NCBI GenBank assembly: GCA_029210545.1
Contig: JARGFV010000001.1
Coordinates: forward strand, 1-64,000
Direction: 5' to 3'
From: a bacterium
Lineage (GTDB): Bacteria; BMS3Abin14
Length of the DNA: 64,000 nucleotides
Both the position numbers and the translations under genes were made by a program. Of this stretch, positions 26,693 to 36,130 are shown one piece after another; position 1 is the first letter of the stretch, and each line of letters begins with the position of its first letter. The notes beneath the pieces were generated by a model. It made no database searches, was not told the origin of the DNA, and saw only the letters and a list, made by a program, of their open reading frames with translations.

Positions 26693-27208
26693 CTAGTCTC
26701 CCAGCCTGATCTCCTCCTCTGGCCGGATCCCGAAGGAGGTTTCAAACCGATCGAGGAGAATATGGATGAACAAGGCTGCGGCAGTGTTGCCCGTAAGGGC
26801 CCAGAGGAACTCGGCAGACAGCAGGGGAGGGTAAGGCTGCGCGAACAGGACCAGGGTGGAGATCTTGACGAGGAGAAAGGCAAGAACCGCTCCCGCGATG
26901 GAGATCGATCTGTGTGCGGTGCTGCGAACGAAAAATTTTTCCCTCAACAACCCTCCCGTAAACCCGGCCACGACCATGGCCATTCCGTTGAACCCCAGGA
27001 CCCCTCCACTCAGGGCGTCCTGGAGATAACCGAGGATCAGACCCGACACCATCCCGGAACTCTTGCCCCGGGTCAAGGCGATGTGAACCACGATCACGAG
27101 GGGAAGGTCGACACCCTGGGTCACCCACTGCGGGAAGATCATCGGGATCCCGGCAGACTGGAGCAGGAGGGCCAGGGCAAAGAGTAAGGGCAGGTACAGG
27201 AACCTCAT
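26693..27208 (-). CDS. mreD: Rod-shape-determining membrane protein MreD
   Basis: 171 residues with about five hydrophobic helices, e.g. FLYLPLLFALALLLQS and the central LILGYLQDALSGGVLGFNG, whose Gx2QDx4 pattern is typical of MreD. It overlaps the mreC stop by four bases. It is a membrane component of the elongasome. Confidence 0.87.
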   Translation of the reverse strand: MRFLYLPLLFALALLLQSAGIPMIFPQWVTQGVDLPLVIVVHIALTRGKSSGMVSGLILGYLQDALSGGVLGFNGMAMVVAGFTGGLLREKFFVRSTAHRSISIAGAVLAFLLVKISTLVLFAQPYPPLLSAEFLWALTGNTAAALFIHILLDRFETSFGIRPEEEIRLGD

Positions 27209-28059
27209 TCCCCGATCTCCACCGGTTGGGGTCGAATGATGAGGACATCCTCGAGACGTGTCAGAGGCGCTTTGGGCAGCATCTTGGCATACTGGTAGAG
27301 CCCGTAATTCTTCTTCAGGACCTGGGTGATCTTCCCGATCTCGATTCCCCTGGGGTAAACCCCCGCCAGACCGCTGGTGATGACGGTATCCTCCTCCCGC
27401 ACATCCTCGGTACGGTCGAGATACTTAAGCTGGCAGGTACCCGAGTTCTCTCCTTCCAGGACAGCCCGGGCTCTTGAACGGCTCGCCAGTACGGGGACCC
27501 TGGAAGAACGGTCGATGATAAGCCTGACAATGGAGCTGTGAGGGGCGACAGCCATGACCCTTCCCACCAGTCCGTCCGGCACGACGACGGGCATGCCCCT
27601 TTCGACCCCCTCTTCGGATCCCCGGTTGACGACGATGGTCCTGGTCCATGGATCGGGAGACTCACCGATGACCCGGGCCGCCATCCCTGTCAAACCGGCC
27701 TCCGACCGGTAGATCGCAAACTCTTCCAGGCGCCCGGCACGGTAAAGTTCCTCCCTCACCTCCTGGATCTCGCTCCGGAGCCGGTTGATCTCCTCCCTGA
27801 GAAGCTCGTTCTCGGTCCTGGTGTCTACGAGGAACAGGTAATCGTTCCAGAATCCGTTGACACCGCCCACAACCGCGCCAAGGGCCGCCTGAAAGGGGGA
27901 GATGACGGTGATAACGCTCCGCCGGAAATAGCTCATACCGGTGGGATCACGAACCTGCCTTGAGATGGCGATCAGGGAAAGGATGACCAGGACCGCCAGA
28001 AGCAGCCCTTCCCTGTGGCGCGTCAGGAAATCGCGCATGGGGCTGCCCGGGGCCGGCAT
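27205..28059 (-). CDS. mreC: Rod-shape-determining protein MreC
   Basis: 284 residues: a short cytoplasmic tail, one membrane helix (about 14-32), a coiled coil (about 70-110, NELLREEINRLRSEIQEVR), then the periplasmic double beta-barrel domain with GESPDPWTRTIVVNRG and the late VITSGLAGVYPRGI segment that defines the family. It starts four bases after the mreB stop; an in-frame ATG seven codons on is possible. It links MreB to PBP2 in the wall-elongation complex. Confidence 0.92.
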   Translation of the reverse strand: MPAPGSPMRDFLTRHREGLLLAVLVILSLIAISRQVRDPTGMSYFRRSVITVISPFQAALGAVVGGVNGFWNDYLFLVDTRTENELLREEINRLRSEIQEVREELYRAGRLEEFAIYRSEAGLTGMAARVIGESPDPWTRTIVVNRGSEEGVERGMPVVVPDGLVGRVMAVAPHSSIVRLIIDRSSRVPVLASRSRARAVLEGENSGTCQLKYLDRTEDVREEDTVITSGLAGVYPRGIEIGKITQVLKKNYGLYQYAKMLPKAPLTRLEDVLIIRPQPVEIGE

Positions 28060-28063
28060 GGGA

Positions 28064-29110
<1,047 letters not shown>

Positions 29111-29227
29111 TCAAGATCACTCCCCGTACAGGCCGGGGGGAAGAAAAATCGTAAAAAATTACGGTGGAAACCGGGATTATGGGTCAGCGGTGGATGCGAC
29201 AGGATCACCCGGCCCTTGAATCTGCGA

Positions 29228-29256
29228 ATACTAGCAGAACAGTCCTGCCATTTCAA
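29228..29256 (-). promoter_or_regulatory. Promoter of the mre operon
   Basis: On the minus strand TTGAAA (29256-29251), 17-bp spacer, TAGTAT (29233-29228), about 125 bases before mreB. The rest of the 29102-29647 interval holds a heptamer array and the ppiD promoter, and no gene. Confidence 0.65.
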
Positions 29257-29480
29257 TGTCCACAACGCCCCAAGAGCCCATTTTTTATCTTTTTCCGCGA
29301 AACTCACACCGCAATCGCGCCAGGAGTTTCATGGATAATAAATCCTTCGTCCTGATTTCCGGAATGATGGAAGAGATTTGCTTCCTCGCCGGTTGTCGTT
29401 TCTCCCTTTCTCTCCCTCACCCGCTCTCCCACTCGGGTCTTTTCTCCGTGTCCCCCTTTCCCGCCCGCGCCCAGCTTTTT

Positions 29481-29508
29481 CCTCCCTCCTCCCTCCTGCC
29501 TCCTCCCT
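29481..29508 (+). repeat. CCTCCCT heptamer array
   Basis: CCTCCCT, CCTCCCT, CCTGCCT, CCTCCCT in register. Looser 7-bp periodicity of pyrimidine words extends upstream to about 29400. Confidence 0.6.
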
Positions 29509-29521
29509 GCCCTTCCCCCAC

Positions 29522-29559
29522 TTGCAATCGGTATTCTTTTCCTTATAATGTCCGATTGC
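29522..29559 (+). promoter_or_regulatory. Promoter with flanking inverted repeat, ppiD-like gene
   Basis: TTGCAA (29522-29527), 16-bp spacer, perfect TATAAT (29544-29549). The inverted repeat GCAATCGG (29524-29531) and CCGATTGC (29552-29559) brackets the spacer and -10 box, a plausible operator. Confidence 0.6.
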
Positions 29560-29647
29560 CCGGCCATGTATCAACCCGGGTCCGCACGACAGCCACTTCG
29601 GACGAAGTTGCCGGGGGATTCCGGGTACACCAACGGAGGGAATACCG

Positions 29648-31552
29648 ATGCTCGAGTTCATGAGAAAAAACGCCGGATCGTGGGTCATCAAGATCCTGCT
29701 CTTCGGTATCGTGATCGTCTTTGCATTCTGGGGGGTTGGTTCATACTCGAACCGGGACGCCAACACGGTCCTGACAATCGGCGACGTCCGGGTTCCCTAC
29801 AACGAGTATCGAGACATGTACAACACCCTGGTCGAAACCTACCGGGGAATCTACGAGAACCTGGATTCGGCCACCCTGGATTTCCTTGATATCAGGGGAC
29901 AGGCCGTGGAGAAGCTCAAGGAGCGATACCTGCTTCTGGAAGCGGCCCGCCGCCTTGACGTGGACGTTGCGGGTGAGGAGGTAGCGGCCCGGATAGCCAA
30001 CACACCGGCTTTTCAGGAGAATGGGGGGTTCTCCCCGCGGAGGTACCAGCTTTTTCTGGACATTAACCGGATGACCCCCGAGGCCTATGAATCGTCCCTT
30101 GCCAGGGAGATCGCTATTGGCAAGGTCACAACTCTTATCCGCTCCACGGCAGTTATCACTCCCCAGGAGGTGAATGACAACCTCCATCTCCTGACGCGCA
30201 AGGCCAGAACCAGGATCCTCCGGTTCGACCCAAACGATTTTGTTCGCGACCTCCCCGAACCTGTCGAAGAGGAACTGATGGACTTTTTCGAGGTGAACAT
30301 CGAATCGTACCGGATCCCGGAAATGTTCCGGCAGAACATAGCCATCATCGACCCCGCACAGGCCGAACCTGACGCTGCAGTGACCGTGGAGGAGATCGAG
30401 GACTGGTATGAGGACCAGGAAGCGGAGTACACCGAACCGGCCGCCTACAGGATCAGCCACATCCTCTTCGCCCTACCCCGCGATGCCTCAGCCGAGAGCA
30501 TCAGTGCCGTCAGGGTCCGGGCTGAGGAAGTTGTCGGGAGGATCAGGGATGGCAAGATCGATTTTGCCAGCGCGGTCCGGCAATACTCGGATGACGTGGC
30601 ATCCTCCGGAAAGGGAGGCAACCTGGGGCTTTTCAAGGAAGGCGAGATGGACCGCTCCATCAGGGACGCCGTCAGCGGCCTTGAGACTGATGAAGTCACC
30701 GATCCGATCCCGACTTCCAGCGGATTCGAGGTGATCCGGCTCGACAGTTTCCGCGAGAGCAGGCTCATCCCCTTCGATGAGGTCCGCAACGCCATCGAGA
30801 AACAGATTCGGAAGGAAAAGGCTTTCGAGATCTCATACGACCTGGCTGACGATCTCCTGGATGAGGTGCTCGGTTCGGACGAGTCCCTCGATAAACTGGC
30901 CAAAGCCAGGGGACTCATGACCATCACCACGCCCCTTTTCAGCCGGGATTCCGCTCTGGAGACAATGGAATTGCCCGCTGAGCTGCTGAAAGCTGCCTTT
31001 GACACCGAGGTGGATGAGGTCGGAGACATCTACGAGCGGGGAGGCAAACTGTACCTGTTCCAGACCATTGAGAGGAACCCATCCTACCTGCCTGAACTGG
31101 ACAAGGTCAGGGATAATGTACTGGGAAGCTTTCTTGTCAGCAAAGCCATGGACCTGGCCCTTGCCAGGGCTCAGGAGTTCCGTGAGGCTCTCGAGGGCGG
31201 CCGTTCTCTTGCCTCCATGGCAAGGGATATGAAAAGGCAGCCCATCGAACCGGAACCGTTCACCATCCTGGACGCCTCCATCGCCGGGGTCGACGATGCC
31301 GAACCTGTCATCCACACCGCCTTCGCCATCGGTCAGCCCGGAGGATCAGCTGTCGCCTCCGGACGTCAGGCCCACTACCTAGTGATCCTTGACGGGTTCG
31401 TGGACGCCGATGAAGCGGAGCTTGCCGAAAAACGGGCCACTGTTGAGGAGTCCCTCAGGTCCCAGCGGGAACTGGACCTTCTCAACGGCTACATCCAGGC
31501 CCTCAAGGATGAGATGGCGGACCAGATCGTGGTAAACGAACAACTGCTTTAA
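29648..31552 (+). CDS. ppiD: PpiD-like membrane-anchored periplasmic chaperone/peptidyl-prolyl isomerase
   Basis: 634 residues. N-terminal anchor helix (about 12-33, IKILLFGIVIVFAFWGVG) followed by a SurA_N-type helical chaperone domain. A parvulin (PpiC-type rotamase) domain runs about 260-360: AYRISHILFALP, FASAVRQYSDD, GGNLGLFKEGEM, IPTSSGFEVIRL. A second, degenerate C-terminal chaperone region follows. Layout and length match PpiD, which guards newly exported proteins at the inner membrane. Ribosome site GGAGGG. A strong terminator follows. Confidence 0.88.
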   Translation: MLEFMRKNAGSWVIKILLFGIVIVFAFWGVGSYSNRDANTVLTIGDVRVPYNEYRDMYNTLVETYRGIYENLDSATLDFLDIRGQAVEKLKERYLLLEAARRLDVDVAGEEVAARIANTPAFQENGGFSPRRYQLFLDINRMTPEAYESSLAREIAIGKVTTLIRSTAVITPQEVNDNLHLLTRKARTRILRFDPNDFVRDLPEPVEEELMDFFEVNIESYRIPEMFRQNIAIIDPAQAEPDAAVTVEEIEDWYEDQEAEYTEPAAYRISHILFALPRDASAESISAVRVRAEEVVGRIRDGKIDFASAVRQYSDDVASSGKGGNLGLFKEGEMDRSIRDAVSGLETDEVTDPIPTSSGFEVIRLDSFRESRLIPFDEVRNAIEKQIRKEKAFEISYDLADDLLDEVLGSDESLDKLAKARGLMTITTPLFSRDSALETMELPAELLKAAFDTEVDEVGDIYERGGKLYLFQTIERNPSYLPELDKVRDNVLGSFLVSKAMDLALARAQEFREALEGGRSLASMARDMKRQPIEPEPFTILDASIAGVDDAEPVIHTAFAIGQPGGSAVASGRQAHYLVILDGFVDADEAELAEKRATVEESLRSQRELDLLNGYIQALKDEMADQIVVNEQLL

Positions 31553-31563
31553 TAAAAGTATCC

Positions 31564-31684
31564 AGTAGTCAGTAAACAGAGGTCAGTAGAAAAAGCAAAG
31601 ACCCGGTTGCCGTTGGCGACCGGGTCTTATTACCTTTACTGATCAATGCCTACCGGATACTGATTACTGCCTACTGATTACTTT
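31564..31684. repeat. Inverted heptamer arrays around the ppiD terminator
   Basis: Left arm 31564-31591: AGTAGTC, AGTAAAC, AGAGGTC, AGTAGAA. Right arm 31636-31684: TTACTGA, TCAATGC, CTACCGG, ATACTGA, TTACTGC, CTACTGA, TTACTTT, largely the complement of the left word. The right arm enters the 3' end of the convergent methyltransferase pseudogene. Confidence 0.7.
31597..31631 (+). terminator. Hairpin terminator of ppiD-like gene
   Basis: Stem GACCCGGTTGCC paired with GGCGACCGGGTC (one mismatch), loop GTTG, bracketed by AA and TTATTA. It sits at the centre of the inverted heptamer arrays. Confidence 0.8.
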
Positions 31685-32659
31685 TCTCAGCACCCACATC
31701 CCCTTCTCATCTGTGTAGCTTTGCACTCTTCCATCCACAACCTCGACCTGGAGCTGCTTTCCGATGCCGGGTGAGGCCTCGAGAAACCTTTCCTCCAGAG
31801 CCTTCACACCTTTATCTTCCAGTCCGACCCTCCGTGCCCACTCCTCGAAGGGATGGGTACGGCTGAACAGATCAAAAGAGACGACCTCCAGACCAGCCTG
31901 GGCGATCAACCCTGCCCACCCATTGACCGTATCCGACCTGACGTGACTCGGATCACGCTGTCGCTCCACCTCGTTGAGGAACCTGTCACATTCCGGGTCA
32001 TCTGGAACGATACTGTCGATGATCACGGCACAGCCATCCCTGGCCAGGACACGCCTGACCTCGCGCAGGAAATTTTTCAGGGAGGGGAAATGATGTGGCG
32101 CGACGCGGCAGGTCAGAAGCTGGATACAACCGTTACCTAGGAGCCTGTCGGAGAACCCCATGCAGGCTCCTAGATATAGTTTTTCGGAAGTAGCATTTAG
32201 ACCGAAAAAAACAAATATATGGCACATTTGGTAATTCACCGGAGTTATTTACCGGTTTAATGCTCTTGTTTTCAAGAAAAGACCCAAAAAAGGGCTTTCC
32301 GAAAAACCTACAGCAGCGTGTCAAGAGGTTTTCCGACACGCTGCCAGGGGCAGGTTCTCGGCCGACGACTGGACCAGCATCAGGTCCGTGATCCCGATCC
32401 CGGCAAGGTGTGTCCTCGTCACCTGGAGCATCTCCATGGTCAGGTCCAGCCCAATGCAGCGGCCCGACAGGGGAGCCGCCGCTCTTAACGCATGTCCGGC
32501 TCCCGTCGCGACATCCACGGTCAATGCCGGGCAATGCTCATACGCCACCTTCCGGATAAGGGCAAGGTCCGGTCCCGTTCCATGATCGGAACTCGAAAGA
32601 TATCTGTCGGCACTTGCCGAGAAGGTATTCCGCGGATCACTGCTCCGGGCGGAGGTCAC
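31664..32659 (-). pseudogene. Class I SAM-dependent methyltransferase split by MITE-2
   Basis: The 5' part (32659-32348) starts with GTG overlapping the upstream rRNA methyltransferase stop by four bases and reads about 104 residues. It has the SAM-binding VDVATGAGH motif and IGLDLTMEML, and breaks off in SAENLP. The 3' part (32136-31664) resumes with GNGCIQLLTCRVAPHHF and continues to the normal C-terminus. In intact Methyltransf_11 proteins these two segments are contiguous (AENLPF-DGSFD-then-C-x-A-HHF pattern). The 211-bp insert brings an in-frame stop and a frame change. Joined, the protein would be about 260 residues, normal for the family (UbiE/arsM-like, substrate unknown). Confidence 0.85.
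32137..32347 (-). mobile_element. MITE-2 copy 2 inside a methyltransferase gene (211 bp)
   Basis: Ends: CTAGGAGCCTGTCGGAGAAC at the left and, on the other strand, CTGGCAGCGTGTCGGAAAAC at the right, an imperfect terminal inverted repeat of about 20 bp. Each end also forms its own hairpin (CTAGGAGCCTG...CAGGCTCCTAG and GCAGCGTGTC...GACACGCTGC). The AT-rich middle has no coding capacity. Confidence 0.85.
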
Positions 32660-33951
32660 AGCCCCAGCTCCAGTACGGTGATCGATTCGACATGGGATGT
32701 CTGTGGGAACATATCCAGAAGTTCCATGGTCCGGATACCGTAACCCGCCGCTGTCAGGCGCGCAAGGTCGCGAGCTAGGGTCGCAGGTTCGCACGAAACA
32801 TATACGATTAGCGGGGGGGAGATCCTTGCGAGCTTTTCTACCAGCGGAGCGGGGAGCCCCGTACGGGGAGGATCCGCCACGACCACGTCCCACCGATCGA
32901 AGGAGCCTGACAGGTACTCTGCCGCATCCGCAGTTACGAACCGGCACCCATCAGGAGCGGCATCCATGGCATCCCTGACCGCACCGGGGGAAGATTCCAC
33001 ACCGAGGACCCTGAACCCCGCGGCGGCCGCCGGTATGCTCAAGTTGCCGTTGCCGCAGTAAAGATCCAGGAGGAGGCGTCCATCGCCGGGTCCGAGGTGA
33101 TGCTCGACCCTCTCCACCAGGATCTCGTTCACAGCCGGATTGACCTGGAGAAACGTCCCCGGAGAGGCCTTCACTGGTTTCCCGCGCACCTTGAAATGCA
33201 GACCGCCCCCCCTGTCCGCAACGACCTTTCCCCTGTTCGCGATACTGACCCCCTGGCCTGCGAGAGGGATACCGGCAGAAAGGAGGGCGGATTCAACGTT
33301 ATCGAGGACCGCAGATCCCATCGACCGGCGGCGGCCCGGTTCGAAGACCCACATGGCGGTCATGCTTTCTGCCGCCGGGTCCGCCGCTAGCTCCAGGTCC
33401 CTCAAGCGCCCATCCACACCTCTCCCGTCCAGGGCCTCGCGAAGGACCTCAACGGTCCGGTTCAGGAGATCGGGCAGCAGCAGGCACTTCTCCCACGAGA
33501 CCACGGCCCTTGAACTTCTCCGGTAAAAACCGAACCGCTTCCCATCGTACTTGAGCCTGATCCGATGCCGGTAGCCGAACTCGGCGGGAGAGCTGTGGAC
33601 TTTAACCGGAACCACCTCCGGCAAACCGGCGATCCTCCCCACCGTCTCCGAATAAACGGTCCTCTTCCACTGAAGCTGGGCAGGGTAGGGCAGATGCATC
33701 CACTGGCAACCGCCGCATTTCCCGAACCACGGGCACGGCGCTTCCCGTCTTTCACCTGACCGGCTGATGACAGAGCTGTCCCGGGCGAAAAGGACCCCGC
33801 GCGCCTTTCGAACCTCCTTCGGGATGACGACATCGCCTGGAGCTGTTAAAGGAACAAAAACAGGGTAGCCATCCAGGTGGCCCAGTCCATCACCACCGGA
33901 TACGAGTTTTTCTATGAGAACCTTACATTTTGAGGACACCGGCTTATTCAT
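32656..33951 (-). CDS. 23S rRNA (uracil-5)-methyltransferase, RlmD/TrmA family
   Basis: 431 residues from ATG 33951; the frame extends further upstream but the TRAM domain begins naturally here (VLIEKLVSGGDGLGHLDGYP). A [4Fe-4S] cluster motif CPWFGKCGGC with a later Cys (WEKC) follows. The SAM site is LLLDLYCGNGNLSI, the substrate motif VVADPPRTGLP, and the catalytic Cys lies in YVSCEPATLARDL. All family residues are present, predicting m5U formation in 23S rRNA. Which of U1939 or U747 cannot be told. It is translationally coupled to the now-broken methyltransferase gene downstream. Confidence 0.9.
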   Translation of the reverse strand: MNKPVSSKCKVLIEKLVSGGDGLGHLDGYPVFVPLTAPGDVVIPKEVRKARGVLFARDSSVISRSGERREAPCPWFGKCGGCQWMHLPYPAQLQWKRTVYSETVGRIAGLPEVVPVKVHSSPAEFGYRHRIRLKYDGKRFGFYRRSSRAVVSWEKCLLLPDLLNRTVEVLREALDGRGVDGRLRDLELAADPAAESMTAMWVFEPGRRRSMGSAVLDNVESALLSAGIPLAGQGVSIANRGKVVADRGGGLHFKVRGKPVKASPGTFLQVNPAVNEILVERVEHHLGPGDGRLLLDLYCGNGNLSIPAAAAGFRVLGVESSPGAVRDAMDAAPDGCRFVTADAAEYLSGSFDRWDVVVADPPRTGLPAPLVEKLARISPPLIVYVSCEPATLARDLARLTAAGYGIRTMELLDMFPQTSHVESITVLELGL

Positions 33952-34054
33952 GACAGCTTTCCGACAGATACACAGTAAAAAGTTGTCTTTTATGGCACCT
34001 TGGCTTACGCTATCACGGTCGTTACTGGTGGCAAATGACGGAGATTTATTGATA

Positions 34055-34954
34055 ATGAGTGATCGACGAGACAAAGAGCTTCAGGCATTATGTGTCCTTG
34101 AGCCCGGCGAAGGAACCGAATCGATCCTTGCATACCTTCAAAGCCGAAACGTACAGTGCCGGCTGTCCGACAAGATCCCTGCTTCCGGGACCGGTAGTTG
34201 TGATCAGGAATGGGATCTCATCCTCATCGATGCCGACATTGAGCACGGGGACATCATGGGGTTCTTCGAATATTGCCGAACGATCCATAATGCCTCACCG
34301 CTGGTCGCCCTTCACCGCGGGGGGCGTGGAAGCAGGGACGCAGCCCTCATCCGCATGGGCGCCTACGACGCTTTTCCCAGGAACATTGACCGGTGGAACA
34401 CGGAAGTCTACCTGGACCGTGCCATTTCACAGGCCCACCAGGCAAAGGCCCTCCTTTCCATGTCCCGGACCGACCACGTAACAGGCCTGTATAATCAGAG
34501 GTTCATGTACGAAAACCTGGGGCGGGAAATTCGCAGATCCTCAAGGACAGGCAAGGATCTCACGGTCGCCCTTCTGGACCTTGACAACTTCAAGGCTTAC
34601 AACGACACCTATGGTCACCTCATGGGGGATAAGGCTCTTGGCGAGATCGCGAATATTCTGTTGAACTCCATACGAAAGGGAGTTGACAGCGCATACCGTT
34701 ACGGAGGTGACGAGTTCACCCTCATCCTGCCGGAGACCGACTTGCCCCAGGCGGTCAAGACCCTGGACAGGGTGCTGACAAAACTGGCCCGGCAAACCCC
34801 CGGAGAGTTGACTTTCAGTGTGGGGCTGGCCCTCATGAGTTCCTGCGAGAACGTCGAACAGGTTCTCCGCACCGCCGACGAGGCGATGTACGAGGCCAAG
34901 GAAGCCGGGGGCAACGGGGTCGTGACGAAGGTATGTGGGGAAAAGCAGAACTAA
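34055..34954 (+). CDS. Diguanylate cyclase with receiver-like N-terminus
   Basis: 299 residues from ATG 34055. The frame is open to 33914, but that part lies over the divergent rRNA methyltransferase start; CGGAG lies 11 bases before 34055. Residues 1-125 resemble a receiver-type fold (LILIDADIEHGD). Residues 138-295 are a GGDEF domain: DHVTGLYNQRF start, LDLDNFKAYNDTYGH, and the active-site RYGGDEF loop. The inhibitory RxxD site is not in its usual place. It makes c-di-GMP from two GTP. It is convergent with the DUF3467 gene; its stop lies in a heptamer array. Confidence 0.87.
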   Translation: MSDRRDKELQALCVLEPGEGTESILAYLQSRNVQCRLSDKIPASGTGSCDQEWDLILIDADIEHGDIMGFFEYCRTIHNASPLVALHRGGRGSRDAALIRMGAYDAFPRNIDRWNTEVYLDRAISQAHQAKALLSMSRTDHVTGLYNQRFMYENLGREIRRSSRTGKDLTVALLDLDNFKAYNDTYGHLMGDKALGEIANILLNSIRKGVDSAYRYGGDEFTLILPETDLPQAVKTLDRVLTKLARQTPGELTFSVGLALMSSCENVEQVLRTADEAMYEAKEAGGNGVVTKVCGEKQN

Positions 34955-35050
34955 GTACTATGTACTTGGTGCTGGGTGCTGGGTGCCAAGAAATATCCAT
35001 GCACCAGAATTCAGGAAATCCCTTAGCTCTAAGTACTTAGTACCTCGTAC
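34952..35050. repeat. Inverted heptamer arrays between convergent genes
   Basis: Left arm 34952-34986: TAAGTAC, TATGTAC, TTGGTGC, TGGGTGC, TGGGTGC; the cyclase stop TAA is its first three bases. Right arm 35030-35050: TAAGTAC, TTAGTAC, CTCGTAC. Both arms share ACTAAGTACT in inverted orientation. Confidence 0.65.
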
Positions 35051-35055
35051 TGCCC

Positions 35056-35340
35056 TTAATTCATACTCCCCGAAAACTCTACCTCTGCCCTGGCGACCTC
35101 TATCTGACCGTAGATCTTTTCGAACCTCGCCACATTTTCGGCAAGAGCGGTGGCAAGCTGCTTTGCGTGAGCCGGAGAGGTGACGATCCTGGAGACCACC
35201 TTCCGCCGATCTCCGGGCAGGAGCATGATAAAATCGACGATGAATTCAGTCGTCGAGTGCATGATGGTGGCGGCGTTCGCATAGCGGCCGGTTTCTTCGG
35301 CCGGGTCAATGTGGATGATGGCTTTGCGATCTTCGGGCAT
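35056..35340 (-). CDS. DUF3467 protein
   Basis: 94 residues. It matches the DUF3467 pattern throughout: RYANAATIMHSTTEFIVDF in the first half, then the SRIVTSPAHAKQLATAL segment and the terminal YGQIE. It is a small soluble protein of unknown function, common in deltaproteobacteria and some other bacteria and often near chaperone or protease genes. No operon partner is evident here. Confidence 0.8.
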   Translation of the reverse strand: MPEDRKAIIHIDPAEETGRYANAATIMHSTTEFIVDFIMLLPGDRRKVVSRIVTSPAHAKQLATALAENVARFEKIYGQIEVARAEVEFSGSMN

Positions 35341-35360
35341 AGGGAATACCTCCAGGGGGA

Positions 35361-35395
35361 AGTTTACAGTTTACAGTTTACAGTTCATGGTTCAG
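35361..35395 (+). repeat. AGTTTAC heptamer array
   Basis: AGTTTAC three times, then AGTTCAT and GGTTCAG, directly upstream of the DUF3467 gene. Confidence 0.7.
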
Positions 35396-35445
35396 GAAGT
35401 CATGTACCCCCTGCAAAGCCGGGGGATTTCCCTAAGTATTAATTA

Positions 35446-35937
35446 CTATCCGCTCCTGAAGAACGTGTTGGCGAGAATCCCGGCTAACGGCGCCATGAAC
35501 CAGGTGCAGGCGATGCGGACGGCCGTGAAGCGCCAACCGAGGATCCCGACCTCCATGGGAAGGCGGGCGACAGAAAGGAGGGACCAGGCCGTGATGTAGG
35601 CCACCATGGTGCCCACTCCTGCCCCGGCCCGGAAAAAACCGGCCACCATGGGAAGGGACACGAAGGGTCCTCCCGGAGTCAGGCTTCCCGCAGCCGTGCC
35701 GATAACGATCCCCCTCCATCCGGATTCCGCTCCCACCCAGGAAGCCACAACCTCCCGGGGCAACAGAACCTGCACCATTCCGGCCACAATGAACGCGAGG
35801 ATGAGAAGAGGCAGGATCTGGACAAGGATGGTAAACCCCGCCTTGAGGCCCGCGATGTGCTGGCCCTCACCGCGATAATAACCGATAGCCAGCAGGATTG
35901 CCGCCAGGACGGCGAATATAACGGTCGCTGCAAGCAT
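35446..35937 (-). CDS. Small permease (UPF0718/DUF318-like half transporter)
   Basis: 163 residues from ATG 35937 (AAAAGGGA upstream); the longer frame upstream runs through a repeat array. Four to five membrane helices. The segment VLLPREVVASWVGAESGWRG followed by GSLTPGGPFVSLPM is characteristic of the UPF0718/ArsP-like permease fold, in which two such halves normally form one protein. Here only one half is present, so it probably works as a homodimer or with a partner elsewhere. Substrate unknown. Confidence 0.68.
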   Translation of the reverse strand: MLAATVIFAVLAAILLAIGYYRGEGQHIAGLKAGFTILVQILPLLILAFIVAGMVQVLLPREVVASWVGAESGWRGIVIGTAAGSLTPGGPFVSLPMVAGFFRAGAGVGTMVAYITAWSLLSVARLPMEVGILGWRFTAVRIACTWFMAPLAGILANTFFRSG

Positions 35938-35993
35938 GCCTTTGTCCCTTTTCCTCAATCTTTCCTTCCTCCCTGGAAGGAGATTGAGGGAAT

Positions 35994-36130
35994 ATGGAAT
36001 GTGGAAGGTAGAAGGTAGAAGGTGGAAGAAGAGAAAAAGAACGACACCCATGCTTTTCTTCCCTATTCCCTATTCCTCATTCCCTGTTCCGATTTCTCCC
36101 TTCCCTATTCCCTATTCCCCCTTCCCCATT
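35994..36130. repeat. Long heptamer arrays, purine arm and pyrimidine arm
   Basis: 35994-36028: ATGGAAT, GTGGAAG, GTAGAAG, GTAGAAG, GTGGAAG. 36054-36130: eleven units in unbroken 7-bp register, mostly CCCTATT, with CCTCATT, CCCTGTT, CTCCCTT and similar. The second arm covers the last eight codons and the stop of the sigma-54 activator gene. Confidence 0.7.

Noticed and set aside
32321-32947. 208-residue minus-strand frame running across the RlmD-type gene and the methyltransferase start
   Set aside because: Its 5' half is an out-of-frame reading of the RlmD-type gene; only the part from GTG 32659 is methyltransferase, and it is included in the pseudogene.
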